A DNA stretch of 31,522 nt, from NCBI GenBank assembly GCA_004151065.3, contig NWUY0300006073.1, positions 19,695 through 51,216 on the forward strand, read 5' to 3'. Shown piece by piece: positions 10,355 to 21,400 of this stretch. How positions within the stretch are numbered: position 1 is the stretch's first letter; each line of letters starts with the position of its first letter. Below the pieces are notes generated by a model. That model was not told the DNA's origin. It saw nothing but the letters and a program-made list of their open reading frames with translations, and made no database searches. This DNA comes from Larix sibirica. Taxonomy: Eukaryota; Streptophyta; Pinopsida; Pinales; Pinaceae. The position numbers were made by a program, and so were the translations under genes.

Positions 10355-10769
10355 TGTTTATCTATTGAAAACTAAAAAAAAAATCAAACAACAATCACAA
10401 TCGAATGTGATATTTATGTGGAAACTTTGTTATGTGTAGGTAAAACCACGAAGCAATGGCAATTCCAATATTTTATTATTACTCGGCAAAAAACTTCTAA
10501 TGCTTTCTTCTCTTGTGATATAATGCTAGGGGCCACTTCCTTTTGCATAATAAATATGTGGGTTCTAGAGGGAATTGAAATGCACCATAAGGGTTATAAA
10601 TTTTTACCTTGGGGGCTCCGCTCGTAAACCCTTGAACAAGGGGAGCTTGTCAGCCCCCTCTATGACCCCCCCACTTGCCTAGCCCACATACAAATTGCAC
10701 ATAAGACTAGTTGTGTACCACTATACATGAAATTGTCAATGACTTGCATATTGACTTCACCTCATAACA
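10355..10769 (-). repeat. 3' LTR of the copia element
   Basis: About 415 bp, homologous to 15235-15634. Shared blocks include the GGAAAC...GTTGTGTGTAG-like segment near 10420-10440, the TTCTTCTCTTGTGATA segment near 10506-10521 and the ATTGACTTCACCTC end near 10750-10763. It contains a small perfect hairpin CCCTTG-AA-CAAGGG (10629-10642) not kept in the other LTR. Confidence 0.85.
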
Positions 10770-10859
10770 CACTCCCACTTGAGGTCGACATACAGGAAAT
10801 TCCTTGTTTATGTTTTATGCTTGCATTCCATTGTCCAATGTTGCCTTCGTCTCATTTTC

Positions 10860-11320
10860 AGCAATCCTAGAGAAGTTTTGCACCATTCAAACTTTTATGT
10901 TGTGATTGTCTTTGTAAACATATATGCAGTATTCTCTTAAATATCAATTTTCCCCAACAAGATCCTAACTTCTTCCACCATTTTTCTTATGAAATGGTAT
11001 TTAATTTAAATATGCTTTGTGCGATCATGAAATGTTGGATTTTTCACTCAATCAATAACACTTGGACTGTCACAATGCAAAGTGATTTTCCCCTGCATCA
11101 TCTCGAATTCATCCATTAGTCGCTCTAGCCATATTGCCTCTTTACTCACCTCAATTGCTGCCACATATTCTACATTAGTGGTTGATAAGGCCACCACTAG
11201 TTGCAACTTAGATGTCCAGCTTACAACTCCACCAACATGAGTGGAAGTATATCTTGTAGTAGACTTTCGTCCATGTTTGTCTCCACCAAAATCAAAACAT
11301 GCAAAACTTTTAATTTGTAA
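10860..11320 (-). pseudogene. Copia RNase H domain
   Basis: Minus-strand translation of about 11290-11085 gives KSTTRYTSTHVGGVVSWTSK, LVVALSTTNVEYVAA, KEAIWLERLMDEF and LHCDSPSVI. These are the copia RNase H motifs with the Glu of the ALSTTxxEY block and the Asp of CDS present. NPTFHDRTKHI (about 11040-11010) follows with flanking in-frame stops. In the copia polyprotein this domain follows RT and degrades the RNA template strand. It is broken by several stops. Confidence 0.85.
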
Positions 11321-11624
11321 ATCTGTTGATATGTATCAAATAACAACATCTGAAGTGCCCCATTAAATATCCAAGTATCCACTTCATAGCACTCCAATGT
11401 TCCTTACCGAGATTCACCATGAACTAGCTAATAACTACCACTACTTGGGAAATATCCAATTTGGTGCTCACCATGGCAAACATGAGGCTCCCTAATGTTG
11501 ATGAATATGGTACACGATACATGCTTGTCTTTTATGCTTTTTTGCTAAGACAATGTTCAGAAGAAACCTTGAAGTGTGTAAGAAGTGGGGTGCTAATTTA
11601 TTTTTCAGTATGTATATAGAAGGG

Positions 11625-11933
11625 CTACATAATATTTTCTATATATGAATTTTGAGTTAACTGAATCTTCCTACATGTTCTTTTCCTTTGTGTCTTCATC
11701 CCTAGAATTTGATTTTCTCCTCCTAAATCCTTCATTTCAAATGTCCTAACCAACTGAGCCTTAAGATCAATGATTTTCTTCATGTTGGGCCTTAGAACCA
11801 ACATATAATCAACACACAACAACAAGCTAATAAAATTGACATCCTTAAACCTATTATAATATGCACAATGGTCAGCTTCACTTCTACCGAAACTTTGGTT
11901 ATTCATGAAGGTGCCAAATTTTATGTATCGCAT
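11625..11933 (-). pseudogene. Copia reverse transcriptase, C-terminal half
   Basis: This 102-codon segment reads KFGTFMNNQSFGRSEADHCA, LLLCVDYMLVLRPN, LVRTFEMKDLGGENQILGMK and QLTQNSYIENIM, the standard second half of a copia RT. The catalytic YVDD box has become CVDY: the first Asp is kept, the second is lost. It starts at the edge of the N run and continues the RT frame seen on the other side of it. Confidence 0.9.
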
Positions 11934-12508
11934 NNNNNNNNNNNNNNNNNNNNNNNNNNNNNNNNNNNNNNNNNNNNNNNNNNNNNNNNNNNNNNNNNNN
12001 NNNNNNNNNNNNNNNNNNNNNNNNNNNNNNNNNNNNNNNNNNNNNNNNNNNNNNNNNNNNNNNNNNNNNNNNNNNNNNNNNNNNNNNNNNNNNNNNNNNN
12101 NNNNNNNNNNNNNNNNNNNNNNNNNNNNNNNNNNNNNNNNNNNNNNNNNNNNNNNNNNNNNNNNNNNNNNNNNNNNNNNNNNNNNNNNNNNNNNNNNNNN
12201 NNNNNNNNNNNNNNNNNNNNNNNNNNNNNNNNNNNNNNNNNNNNNNNNNNNNNNNNNNNNNNNNNNNNNNNNNNNNNNNNNNNNNNNNNNNNNNNNNNNN
12301 NNNNNNNNNNNNNNNNNNNNNNNNNNNNNNNNNNNNNNNNNNNNNNNNNNNNNNNNNNNNNNNNNNNNNNNNNNNNNNNNNNNNNNNNNNNNNNNNNNNN
12401 NNNNNNNNNNNNNNNNNNNNNNNNNNNNNNNNNNNNNNNNNNNNNNNNNNNNNNNNNNNNNNNNNNNNNNNNNNNNNNNNNNNNNNNNNNNNNNNNNNNN
12501 NNNNNNNN
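11934..12508. other. Assembly gap (575 N), apparently spurious
   Basis: The same 12 bases, TATGTATCGCAT, end the left flank (11922-11933) and begin the right flank (12509-12520). On the minus strand the right flank ends LKQAPR-MRYI and the left starts MRYI-KFGTFM. Overlapping the two repeats restores the normal four-residue spacing between LKQAPR and KF in copia RTs. The gap therefore probably has negative length. Confidence 0.85.
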
Positions 12509-12995
12509 TATGTATCGCATCCTTGGTGCTTGTTTCAATCCAAACAAAGAATTCTTGAGTCTATAAACGAAATGCTCTTTGCCTCTTTCTTTATATCCCC
12601 TGGGTAATGCATATGAATTTGTCCCTTGAGATCACCATGCAGCGAAGCATTTTTTACATCCAGTTGCTCCAACTCTAAATCCTACGTTGGTACAAGTGAA
12701 AGTAAAACCCTTATAGTAGTAAGCTCCGCAACTAGAGAGAATATTTCATTAGAATTTTGCACATAGCCTTTTGCCACCAAACGAGCTTTTTACCATTTTA
12801 GAAACCCATCATACTTTATACACCAACTTGTTTCCAACAAATTTTCTTACCCATGGGAGATCCACAAGTTCCCGTGTTTTATTCTTATGTATTGATTTCA
12901 TTTCTTTGTCCATGGCTTTCCCCCATTTATCTACATTCTCATATTCTCTAGCTTCTTGAAATGAATTTGGTTCACCATTATTAGTTAGCAAACCA
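12509..12995 (-). pseudogene. Copia reverse transcriptase, N-terminal half
   Basis: On the minus strand 12991-12809 encodes EPNSFQEAREYENVDKWGKA and AMDKEMKSIHKNKTRELVDL, the usual RT entry of copia polyproteins. About 12790-12600 continues in shifted frames with RLVAKGYVQ, FSLVAELTTIRVLLSLV and LELEQLDVKNASLHGDL, which carries the first catalytic Asp. LKQAPR follows at the gap edge. Several stops and frameshifts. Fully consistent with the downstream half at 11933-11625. Confidence 0.88.
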
Positions 12996-13209
12996 AAATA
13001 AGACTAAAAATTAGGATAATAACTTGTTGGATGTCTCTTAGGGCATATAGATCTTCTGAGTTGTGGTTGTTGAACTTGTTATTCTTCTTGTTGATCATAA
13101 GTTTCATTTTTATCTTCATTCATTTATACATGAACAGGTACAATCTCAGGAGTCTATTGTACCTCCTTCCTTTGCATGGATTTTTCAGTCATAATAACAT
13201 CCCCACAAA

Positions 13210-13930
13210 CAATTACCTTGTGGTCATTTGGATTCCATAGTCTATACCCCTTTACTGTATTTTCATAATCGAGAAAAACACATTTCCTTGACTTGGGGAC
13301 AATCTTGGACCTCTTTTCTTCAAGCACATGAGCAAATGCATCACAACCAAATATGACATGTTTATAAGATAAGCAATTGTATTGGAAGCCTCTACCTATA
13401 ATACATTATCCAATCCGTATGTGTTGAAAATGCTTCTTGCATATTCCATGATTGTGAGATTCATACGCTCAACCACAACATTTTGTTTTGGAATATACAA
13501 AGAAATCTCCTGGTGCTTAATTCCTTCATGCGTACAATATTTATCAAATTCCTCGGAGCAATATTGTCCTCCATTATCCAATATAAGACATAAAATAGAC
13601 TTGTCCAAACTTTTATCTACGCATGCCTTGAACTCCCTAAATTTCTCAAAGGCTTCTGATTTATTTTTTTAGAAAATACACCAACACTCTTCTAGAATAA
13701 TCATCTACAAAAGTTAAAAAATATCTAGCACCATTTATAGACAAAGAGGGGACTAGTTCAAATATATAAGAATGAATAAGTTGTAAAAGATATAAAATTT
13801 TACCAGAGCTTATAGTAAACTAAACTCTCTTTAGTTTACCAAAAATACAGTGCTCACACAAGTGTAAATTAGAAGACTTGATCCCAAAAAGCATACCTTG
13901 ATCATGTAGAATTTTCTAAACCTTTTTTCG
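13210..13930 (-). pseudogene. Copia integrase core and C-terminal region
   Basis: At 13608-13396 the minus strand reads LDNGGQYCSEEFDKYCTHEG, KHQEISLYIPKQNVVVERMN and MEYARSIFNTYGL. This is the copia integrase core with the second Asp (LDNGGQY) and the catalytic Glu (VVVERMN) kept. Flanking stretches at 13930-13610 and 13390-13210 are homologous in order but interrupted by stops; around 13350-13230 they give the DAFAHVLEEKR, CVFLDYENT and YRLWNPN-like motifs typical of the integrase C-terminus. Role in the family: insertion of the cDNA. Non-functional. Confidence 0.85.
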
Positions 13931-13944
13931 CTTATTTGTCCAAG

Positions 13945-14151
13945 TCATTGATGCCACAACATCACTGCATCCAAAACATTCCCTAAGTCTAGTGTTGTTG
14001 CATGACTTTTCACTATATCACCACATAAATGATAAAGGGTCCCATAAGATTCTCCTTTCACTACCACTAGGGATCCTTTGATAACCTTACAATGATTACC
14101 AACAAAGGTAGTAGAATTCCCCAATTTATCCATCTTGTTGATTGAGAGCAT
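13945..14151 (-). pseudogene. Copia gag-pre-integrase domain
   Basis: The 68-codon segment starts LSINKMDKLGNSTTFVGNHC, continues KVIKGSLVVVKGESYGTLYH and ends VMLWHQ, the standard gag-pre-integrase pattern leading into the integrase HHCC zinc region. It sits between the gag/protease area (right) and the integrase core (left), as expected on the minus strand. I could not place the protease DSGA motif securely in the 14160-14380 interval. Confidence 0.82.
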
Positions 14152-14378
14152 ATTCTTTCGTAGATCCAGTACCTATTGTACATCATGCAACTTCCCTTCT
14201 CTTCCACCTTCTAAATTGATTCTAATATCTCATATACCATCCCACCACTATAGGGTTGATCCTTGACAGACTAGTCTCTATGTGGAGACATGTACAAAGA
14301 TGCACCTGAGTAAAAAATCTGGCCGTATGAAAAAGATATGCCATTACTAGGAGAGAAAGCCTCACATGTTTTCTTTTC

Positions 14379-15181
14379 TTATGAATCTGCTATGCTAACC
14401 TTAGGGGATGGTTGATCTAACTTTTCATTCTTCTTTTCCTTCTTCAGATGCCAGCAATCTTTTCTCAAGTTCCCTAGTTTCCCACAATTCCAACACTTCC
14501 CTTTCATCTTATGTCCTTCGTACTTGGATCTGGATTGTGATTCACCTTGTTGACCCATTTTGCTAGATCGAACTCTCACAGAAAGGAATTCACTGGTAGA
14601 GGGATCTAACGACAATTTTCGCCTCGATTCTTATCCCAGCAAAGTAGCTACCACATCATCAAATTTCAGAGGCCCCGATGATGGGTTGGTGATGGTCACC
14701 ACCATATGATCCTAGGTATTTGGGAGGGAACATGGTAAAATGATAGCTCTATCCTCATCCTCCACCTTTACACCAACCAAGACCAATTTACCAATAAGGG
14801 TATTAGACTCGTTCAAATGATCTACCACATTTGAACCCTCCTTCATCCTCAAATGATAATATTGTGTTTTTCACGAAAACCTTAGTTGTTGTCAATTTAG
14901 TCTCACGTAGCTTCCCACGTTTCTACCAAAGGGGTCCTACGGTCTTTTATTTCGCAACATTCACCAAACAAATTCTACGAGGCAAAGACAAATTATAGAA
15001 ACTGCCTTCCTGTCCAGCTTTGTCCACTCCTCATTTGTCATCCCGCTCAATTTTTTGCAATATATTTTAAGGATAAGGCTTGGTTGTTTTGAAACAGCAA
15101 ATCCTCCACCTTCGTTTTCCATAGGGAGAAATTCTTGCCATCAAAGTTCTCGATCTCAAATTTGATTAAACCTCTTGTCAT
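14379..15181 (-). pseudogene. Copia gag
   Basis: The gag start codon is at 15181-15179 on the minus strand, about 40 bases beyond the primer-binding site. The first residues, MTRGLIKFEIENFDGKNFSL, then WKTKVEDLLF, are the copia gag N-terminal pattern. The middle (about 15060-14620) is broken by stops. At 14615-14379 the C-terminal part has a knuckle CWNCGKLGNLRKDC in which the zinc-binding His is replaced by Asn (CX2CX4NX4C), so RNA binding would be damaged. Followed by a Lys/Glu-rich tail. Old, inactive copy. Confidence 0.85.
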
Positions 15182-15234
15182 TGTTGTTGTTCCCACTCGA
15201 AGAAAACCCTATGCTTTCGAGCTTTCATATCATA

Positions 15235-15634
15235 TGTTAGAAAAATATAAAAATAGAAGCAAACAACAATAACAATAGAACAATAAATTTACATGGAAAC
15301 ATTGTTGTGTGTAGTAAAACCACAGGGCAATGACAACTTCGATATTTTATTGTCACTCAACAAAAAGCTTACAACACTTTCTTCTCTTTTGATACAATGC
15401 TAGGGGTCACTTCCCTTGTGTACAACAAATATGAACATTCCAAAATGCACTAGAAGGATCTAGGAATTTTTGCCTCAAGGGATTCGTCCTATCACACCTA
15501 GGCAGGAGGACCTAAGAGGACCCCCTGTGACCCTCTCATGTGCCCGATGCATGTGAATCGTGCCAAAAGGATAGTCATGTACCAATATATACGAAAATGT
15601 TAGAGATACGGATATTGACTTCACCTCCTAACAT
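15235..15634 (-). repeat. 5' LTR of the copia element
   Basis: About 400 bp, starting TGTTAG and ending CTAACA on the plus strand, homologous to 10355-10769. It follows the gag start and the primer-binding site on the left. To its right, sequence reading AAAGGTGGGTAA on the minus strand again looks like a polypurine tract. Confidence 0.85.
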
Positions 15635-17684
15635 TACCCACCTTTATGACGCTTTATATGGAACATGAATTGTTAACCTTGTTCCCATAAGAAGCAATTC
15701 TTTCAAAATAAACAAGATCACTTTAGTCAAATTATATGATATCCGAATCTATAAACTATTTTTTCAATAGTCATGCAAACGTTAGTAAATTACTATGATT
15801 TATGTATAGGGATGCCTCCCTAACCAAATTGTGTTGGAGAGCTGAATTGAACTGACATTGAATACAAGTTTAGTGGGTTATATTGTTTTTTATAATAATG
15901 TGTTGCTCAAAACTCAAATTACATTAACAAAGAAGATTCAAAGTGCTAAAAAATTGAGTGAGCCAACAGAAGTCAAGGAAATTTTCCAATGTATATTCCT
16001 TTTTATGTATCTCAGGATATAATCATCTAGATCACCATTTATGCTAAAACAAGTCCAAAGTCCTTGATGGGGATTACTACTCAGATTTAATAAATCTCTT
16101 ATGATTTTACTCGAATATTGATATGTCTGGGGTTCATTAGTTTAAATGCTCGAGTCAATTATATTTATTCAGTACCCAATAGATTTCCTTTACTAAGTTT
16201 GTGATTGATAAGAATGAGCATCACTGCTCTCTTTAATATTATCAAATTCATTGTGTTTTTTTGTCTCCTCTACATCCATTCTATAAGGTGTCATGTCATG
16301 TTTTTCGCTCTTGCTTGGTTGCTCAAGAAAATTTTCTTGTTATGGGTATGCATGTTTCATTCCCAACAATTTATTATTTTTAAATGATCCATAAAACATA
16401 AGCATTTAACTTTTATGTCTTGATTGTGTTTGTTAGGGCAGAGCAAAGTCATATGGGATAAGAGCAATGCAAACTCAAAATGTCATACTCTATCTACAGT
16501 AAAACTTTATATTCCATCCATCTTTTATTAAAGGATATGAATGTCAATGGGTTGATCAATGTTGACAAAGATGACGATTGATTGGAAATCCCCTCCCCTA
16601 TTGAAAATGCTTTGTGTCGCACTTTTCTTGTATGGGCTTGCAACTATGGTTGTTGACATGAGGTGATGAATATATGTTTCTTCAATAGCAATGGTGTTGG
16701 TATTTTCATTTATTAGTTCGAGGCTTCCTTTGATGTTAAAAGAAACTACAAGGCCTGCAACGTAATAAATTCTAAGAAAAGGTTAAGTGTCTTTTGGATT
16801 GAAGGATACAAAAATACTTCACATTAGACTTGCAAATTTCGAGGAAGCTTAAAAATAAAATAAAAAAGTCTTGGTTGAAACTTGAAACTTTGCTTGGATG
16901 AGTAGTATGTTCAACATTTATAGCCAAGATAAAATAAGCTTAATTTACTAACAGGACTATAACATATCTTGTATGCACCTTGCAAGAAAGAAGAATAACT
17001 TTTAAGCTACAAGAAAAGTAGTGTAGATGTTTCTAATATATGCTTAAGTGAGGCCTTTGATCAAAATATGTTATAAGTGGCACGTGCTCATTATCAACTT
17101 AAGACATCATAAAATGCATGTTTATTTTCATTACAACTCATAATCTTGCGCTAGTAGATACAAATCTATATTTTCATGCTTCTTCACTCTAGTTTTGTCA
17201 TATTCTATCAATTTTGTTGCTAGATGGTCAACGGTTGGATGCCCCTCACATGAAAACTTTAGTTGACTGCATATTTTCACATATATTATTAGAATTTTTA
17301 AAGTTCTCACAATGACTTCACAATAATATATTGATGAGCTAGGGATAAAGATGATTGGCTTTTCCTTGTTGGAAAATTCAAATGTTGTCGAATTTGAACA
17401 ACCTCGCAAAGGATCGTTGAACTAATGTTTAGATGGAAGGATGCATACTTAGTCAATATTGGAGTAAATAAAGAGGTATTGGGTCAATAGTCATGCAATA
17501 TCCTCATATTTTGGGCAAGAGATATAGTTTCCTTAGATTTGGGCAAGTTGCACCTGCTAATGGGTTGTGCAATCCCTAGTAATAGATCAAATGAATTAAA
17601 CTAAAACTAAACTAAATGAAATACATCTTTACGACGTAAGGTATGGTGAACCTTATGTTTTTTTTTTGCTTGTCGAAGTTGTAG
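15635..17684. other. Unassigned AT-rich interval right of the copia element
   Basis: No gene, RNA or element end recognised. Short open frames such as 16205-16387 and the minus-strand 17409-17131 (92 codons) show no motif I know. The first 50 bases may be a remnant of another copia-type internal region, because they look like a polypurine tract followed by sequence weakly resembling 10780-10830. Confidence 0.5.
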
Positions 17685-18154
17685 GGCAAGAGGCATCGTT
17701 TTCTGTCCATTGACAGAACCTTGGTGCCAAGAGAATATCTAACCCATGAAACTAAGTCGACAGAACAACAATTTTGGGTTGTTAGTAGGAGACACCCATT
17801 TGCAAGTGCCCAAATACGGGAGCAAGTACTAGCCGAAAAGAAGGGGGATTTAGTAGAGACTACTAAAGTTGGAGGGTTGGAGATGGGGATAAAATTAATA
17901 GAGATAAATAAGGGGATATTGGTGAAGATAGAGTTAGTAACGACAGAGATGGAGATTGTGGTGAGCTTAATGTGCTTGATAGCCGGTAGTATTCATCTAG
18001 TAGGACATCTAGACTAGGAGGTTCGAAGGTCAAATCACAAGTTGTCGAAGGTGAACCCTTTTGGTGGTGCCAAGTCCAAGCAAATTCTGCTGGAAGAAAC
18101 AGGTTTTGACTGGAAAAAGACAGGCATGGACCTTGAACATCGATGATTTTTTAG
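17685..18154 (+). pseudogene. eIF4B-like gene fragment (plant-specific eIF4B family), one exon
   Basis: Two copies of a motif characteristic of plant translation initiation factor eIF4B are readable. From 17685 the frame gives GKRHRFLSIDRTLVP (compare the family's RPRLxLxxRTLP) and then HPFASAQIREQVLAEKKGDL (17794-17853). Further on, 18053-18145 encodes NPFGGAKSKQILLEETGFDW and KKTGMDLEHR, followed by a stop. In the family these are the NPFGxARPREExLxEKGxDW and DWKKxxxELEHR repeats. The middle part is frameshifted. The block starts after a T-rich tract ending in AG and ends at AGGTAAGAG, a consensus donor site, so it looks like a genomic exon rather than a processed copy. The identification is from motif memory only; pseudogene or captured fragment. 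Confidence 0.6.
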
Positions 18155-20585
18155 GTAAGAGAGAGAACCCACTTACCACAACATTGAATTTTTGTTTTCT
18201 CATTCTGGAGAACGGATTATGTTATGTTTTTTGTGAATTCGGTTTTGATTATTTTAATGGAAATAAATATCTCAAAATTTATCCCATTATTGTCGTAGCA
18301 TATTAGGTTCCATGTTATGGTGATTCCATGGTCATTGAAATAACAAATTTGTAAAGTAACATAATTTGAATTTCAAACACAAAATGTCACCTTTCCATAA
18401 TCCAGGGTGGATACAACTTGTTGAACCTGAAAACCTCAGTATGCAAGTGGTAATGTCATTGAAAACTTTCCACACTCCAATGCTTGTTTTCTCAAGCGTG
18501 GAAGTGGCCGTTGCATTTTCAAATCAATAGAAAAAAGTGACCTTTCTAGGCTATGTATCATTCTTAAAACCTTTTGCTCACCCTTACAAGCAATCCAAGC
18601 AACAGTGGATATGGAAGCATCGTATGCTCAGGCCCATTTGGTGGGTGGGAATTTGCATTTGCACCACATTCACAAGTGGCTCATTAAATTTAAACATTAT
18701 TACATTACAAAACTATGATAATGAAGAATCTTGTATCTTGTATGTTATTCTATATTGAAGTTATTCTATATTGAAGTGCTTTAGCCCTTAGGATGTTAGG
18801 GAAAATAAATCATTTACATAGGAGGCACAATGGTTTACTTGGAACCTAGGTGTCCCAAAATTTGCAATGATGATGAAGTGAAGCTATGCAATGATGATGA
18901 AATGACACTATGCAGTACATATTTGTAATCTTAGTGCCATGTTTATTCAATTATGAAGTTAATCATCATGCAAGGATCAACGTCCTTTCTTAATCATTCT
19001 TTATATTTCAATGCTTTAAATCGTTATTTATATATCAAATATAGTGGGACATGTGGGATTTTGGAACATTCAACTACATTGTGTTGGGGAGCTTGGTATA
19101 TTAGGATTGCAATCTTGATTAGGGTCACATTTATGTCTCTCAAAGAATCAAGAAACTTACATCCAGTATTGCTCTTACATATTGCATAATTAAAACGAAT
19201 ATGATTTAGTGTCGTTCAATAAGAATTTGTTATCTAACCACCCTTTCTTTGTTAAGATAAAACTAAAACAGTGGATTAAAATCAATATAATGGAATAAAA
19301 TATTAAAATATGGTCCAACTGCAGATGGCTAGCGTGAATTGAATAATTATGTTGGCATCTCCACTTAGAATCCTGATTTTCTCATTCAAGGCCTTTTATA
19401 TATCATTCTTTATATTTTCCAGTAATGTATCCTTCATTTTTGCCTATTATTTATTTGGAATGACAATAGAAACTTATTTTACATTCATATATAAGAAAGA
19501 CTACAAGCAGTTCCCATTATATCCAACTCTCCAAATTTATATTGTAGGCAGTGAAGTTTAGAAATACAAATATGTGCTCCTACCAAATGTTTCTTCTGGG
19601 AATAGAAATTTAAATGACATGATGACAATTTTCCAATTTTATCCGTGTTTAACTAAAGAGAGTGCTTTATTATTCCTATGATGAAGTTTCTTCAATGAAT
19701 GTGGTCTATATATGTGTTTGTCATAGTATGGGTAATCATATGTCTTCATATTTTGGAATATCTTCTTTCACTTGACAGTTTTGTATTTTACTTGGATGGT
19801 TTGGTTCACAAAGATACTTTTAACCCATGTAGTATATTGCCTTGCAAACACTGCTTTAAACAAGATATATATTTTAATCATGCAATGCTAGCTCTGTAGT
19901 AGTCAGTCTTAATCTCCTTTATGAATATCCACTTTCAAAATCTTTGAAATACCTTCTATGGCATTGCAACATGTTAACTATTTTACCTTGTGGAAATATA
20001 AAACTTATTATCAACATTTATAAGGCAAATTTCAAAGGTTTAAATATGAAAAGTGAATAGGAATGGAAAATCACAATGAAACAAACTGTTAGGGCAAGAA
20101 TTGTATATACCATTCTTGCCCTACACAACATCGTGCTCATTAGGCATATAGAGATCTCACACATTGCACATGGGTGCATAGGGTCGACTATGGTAGTACT
20201 CCTTCATTCCCTCACTTGTCTTCCTCGGGCCACCCAGTGGAGGCTCTAGCCATGGTAGCCAATCCTCTACTTCAGTTTGTCCCATAAGATAAGCAATTCC
20301 TTTTTACCATATCATAAACTCTTCTCTAGGCTACAATAGTGCACACTTTTTTCTCAGAATGTGATGCTTGTTTAGAAGTATTATTGTGAACCAATGTTTG
20401 TTAATTTTGCAGAAGTAGTATTATCCACAGGTGTTCTTCAAGTAATCACTTTTGGGGATACCTTGTTTCGATATTTCTAGTGTCGGGGTGATCATCATGA
20501 GCTTCCTAATCTGAATTTTCATTTCATGGGAGGAGCGAATCTTGACATTCCATGTAAGAATCTCTTCTTTAAAAATAAGACAATG
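18155..20585. other. Unassigned interval with minor direct repeats
   Basis: No convincing gene. Noted: a 24-bp tandem pair (18863-18886 and 18887-18910, core TGCAATGATGATGAA), a doubled GTTATTCTATATTGAA near 18740-18773, and a perfect 11-bp inverted repeat AGGGCAAGAAT/ATTCTTGCCCT (20091-20101 and 20112-20122). The short open frames (18061-18306, 18537-18758, 18953-19189, 19349-19561, 19699-19899) show no known motif and are probably chance. Confidence 0.5.
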
Positions 20586-20838
20586 TTTTGTTTTTTTGTT
20601 TGTTGCAATGCCTTTTGACTTGCTGGGTGAGCCTTTGGTCTGAGAAAACACAACCCAGGGGCATCTAAGACGTCAAAATCACCCGGGGATCGCACCCGGC
20701 TTGGAGCACACTAACTCTCAACATGGATAGATTTTTTGTGTCTCCTCCTAACTAAGTCACCCCTTAGGGGAATTGAACTCTGGTCGCCTTGCCGACGAGA
20801 TCCACACCTTAACTGGATGACTCACAGCGAGAATTGAC
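20586..20838 (-). mobile_element. tRNA-derived SINE copy 2 (inverted relative to copy 1)
   Basis: Read on the minus strand it begins GTCAATTCTCGCTGTGAGTC, continues with an A-box-like CCAGTTAAGGTGTGG and a B-box-like GAGTTCAATTCCCC (about 20780-20767), and ends in an A-rich AACAAACAAAAAAAC tail. It aligns along its length to 10050-10258, including the shared GGGTGATTTTGACG and TTTCTCAGACCA blocks. At about 253 bp it is the fuller copy, retaining the B-box segment missing from copy 1. No clear target duplication is visible, so it is probably older or its flanks have changed. Confidence 0.8.
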
Positions 20839-21039
20839 AACCCAAAGGGATCATTTTCAAACAATCCTTTCAATAGTATTTGAGGCTCATTTAACATTTT
20901 TTCGCATGTCAACACTAAAATCTTGTTTCTTCAAACCAATTTCTTGCATTGCATTTGGTAGAGCTTTAATAACATTAATTCTTTATGAGCAATGCGAATT
21001 TTGCAATGTGATGTAACTATTGAGGAACATCACACATAA

Positions 21040-21400
21040 GTGAGACGAAATCATCACCACAATTTGACATAAATTATGTTCAATGATTAATAATGATAAT
21101 GATAGTGAAATAATATATTGCAATCAACACAAGTCATTCAAAATAATTGATGAAATGCCACATAGAGTGAATCATCTTCAACCATAGTGAACAATGTCAT
21201 TCACAGTAAACTATAGTCCATGTAAATCATGATCAACCATAAACAATCATAGTTAACCAAAATTAAACAAACCAAAACCATGATCATAATCAATATGGTC
21301 ATCAATATTATACCATATTCAATGACGTACATCATGGTCAACCATGTATATCATGGAAAACATGTGTAAAACCAGACAAACTCAATGTGAAATAAACTTT
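21040..21400. repeat. Degenerate ATCATGGTCAACC-type simple repeat tract
   Basis: Irregular, loosely spaced copies of an ATCATGRTCAACCAT-like motif and CAATGATAAT-type words (for example near 21225, 21285, 21330 and 21345). The units are not in register, so it is a degenerate low-complexity tract rather than a clean satellite. Confidence 0.5.

Larger units (their letters stand above)
10355..15634 (-). mobile_element. Ty1/copia LTR retrotransposon, decayed
   Basis: Two related direct repeats, 10355-10769 and 15235-15634, bracket minus-strand gag, integrase, RT and RNase H remains in the copia order. Both LTRs start TGTT and end ACA; the right one has perfect TGTTAG...CTAACA ends. On the minus strand a purine-rich AAGTGGGAGT (10771-10780) is next to the 3' LTR as a polypurine tract. 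A degenerate primer-binding site (15221-15232, about 9 of 12 matches to the initiator-tRNA-Met type TGGTATCAGAGC) sits next to the 5' LTR. The LTRs have clearly diverged by substitutions and indels, so the insertion is old. No 5-bp target duplication is seen (TAAAA versus TTACC). Confidence 0.9.

Noticed and set aside
11868-12566. Long open frames across 11934-12508
   Set aside because: Almost entirely translated N; they are not real frames.
17131-17409. Minus-strand 92-codon frame as a gag fragment
   Set aside because: No zinc knuckle or gag motif; neighbouring sequence shows no retroelement domains.
18406-18500. Possible histone-deacetylase exon (GGYNL after an AG)
   Set aside because: Only five residues match and the frame breaks at once; too little to call.
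20091-20122. Terminator-like perfect inverted repeat
   Set aside because: A bacterial-style terminator makes no sense in plant nuclear DNA and there is no T tract; recorded as a repeat only.
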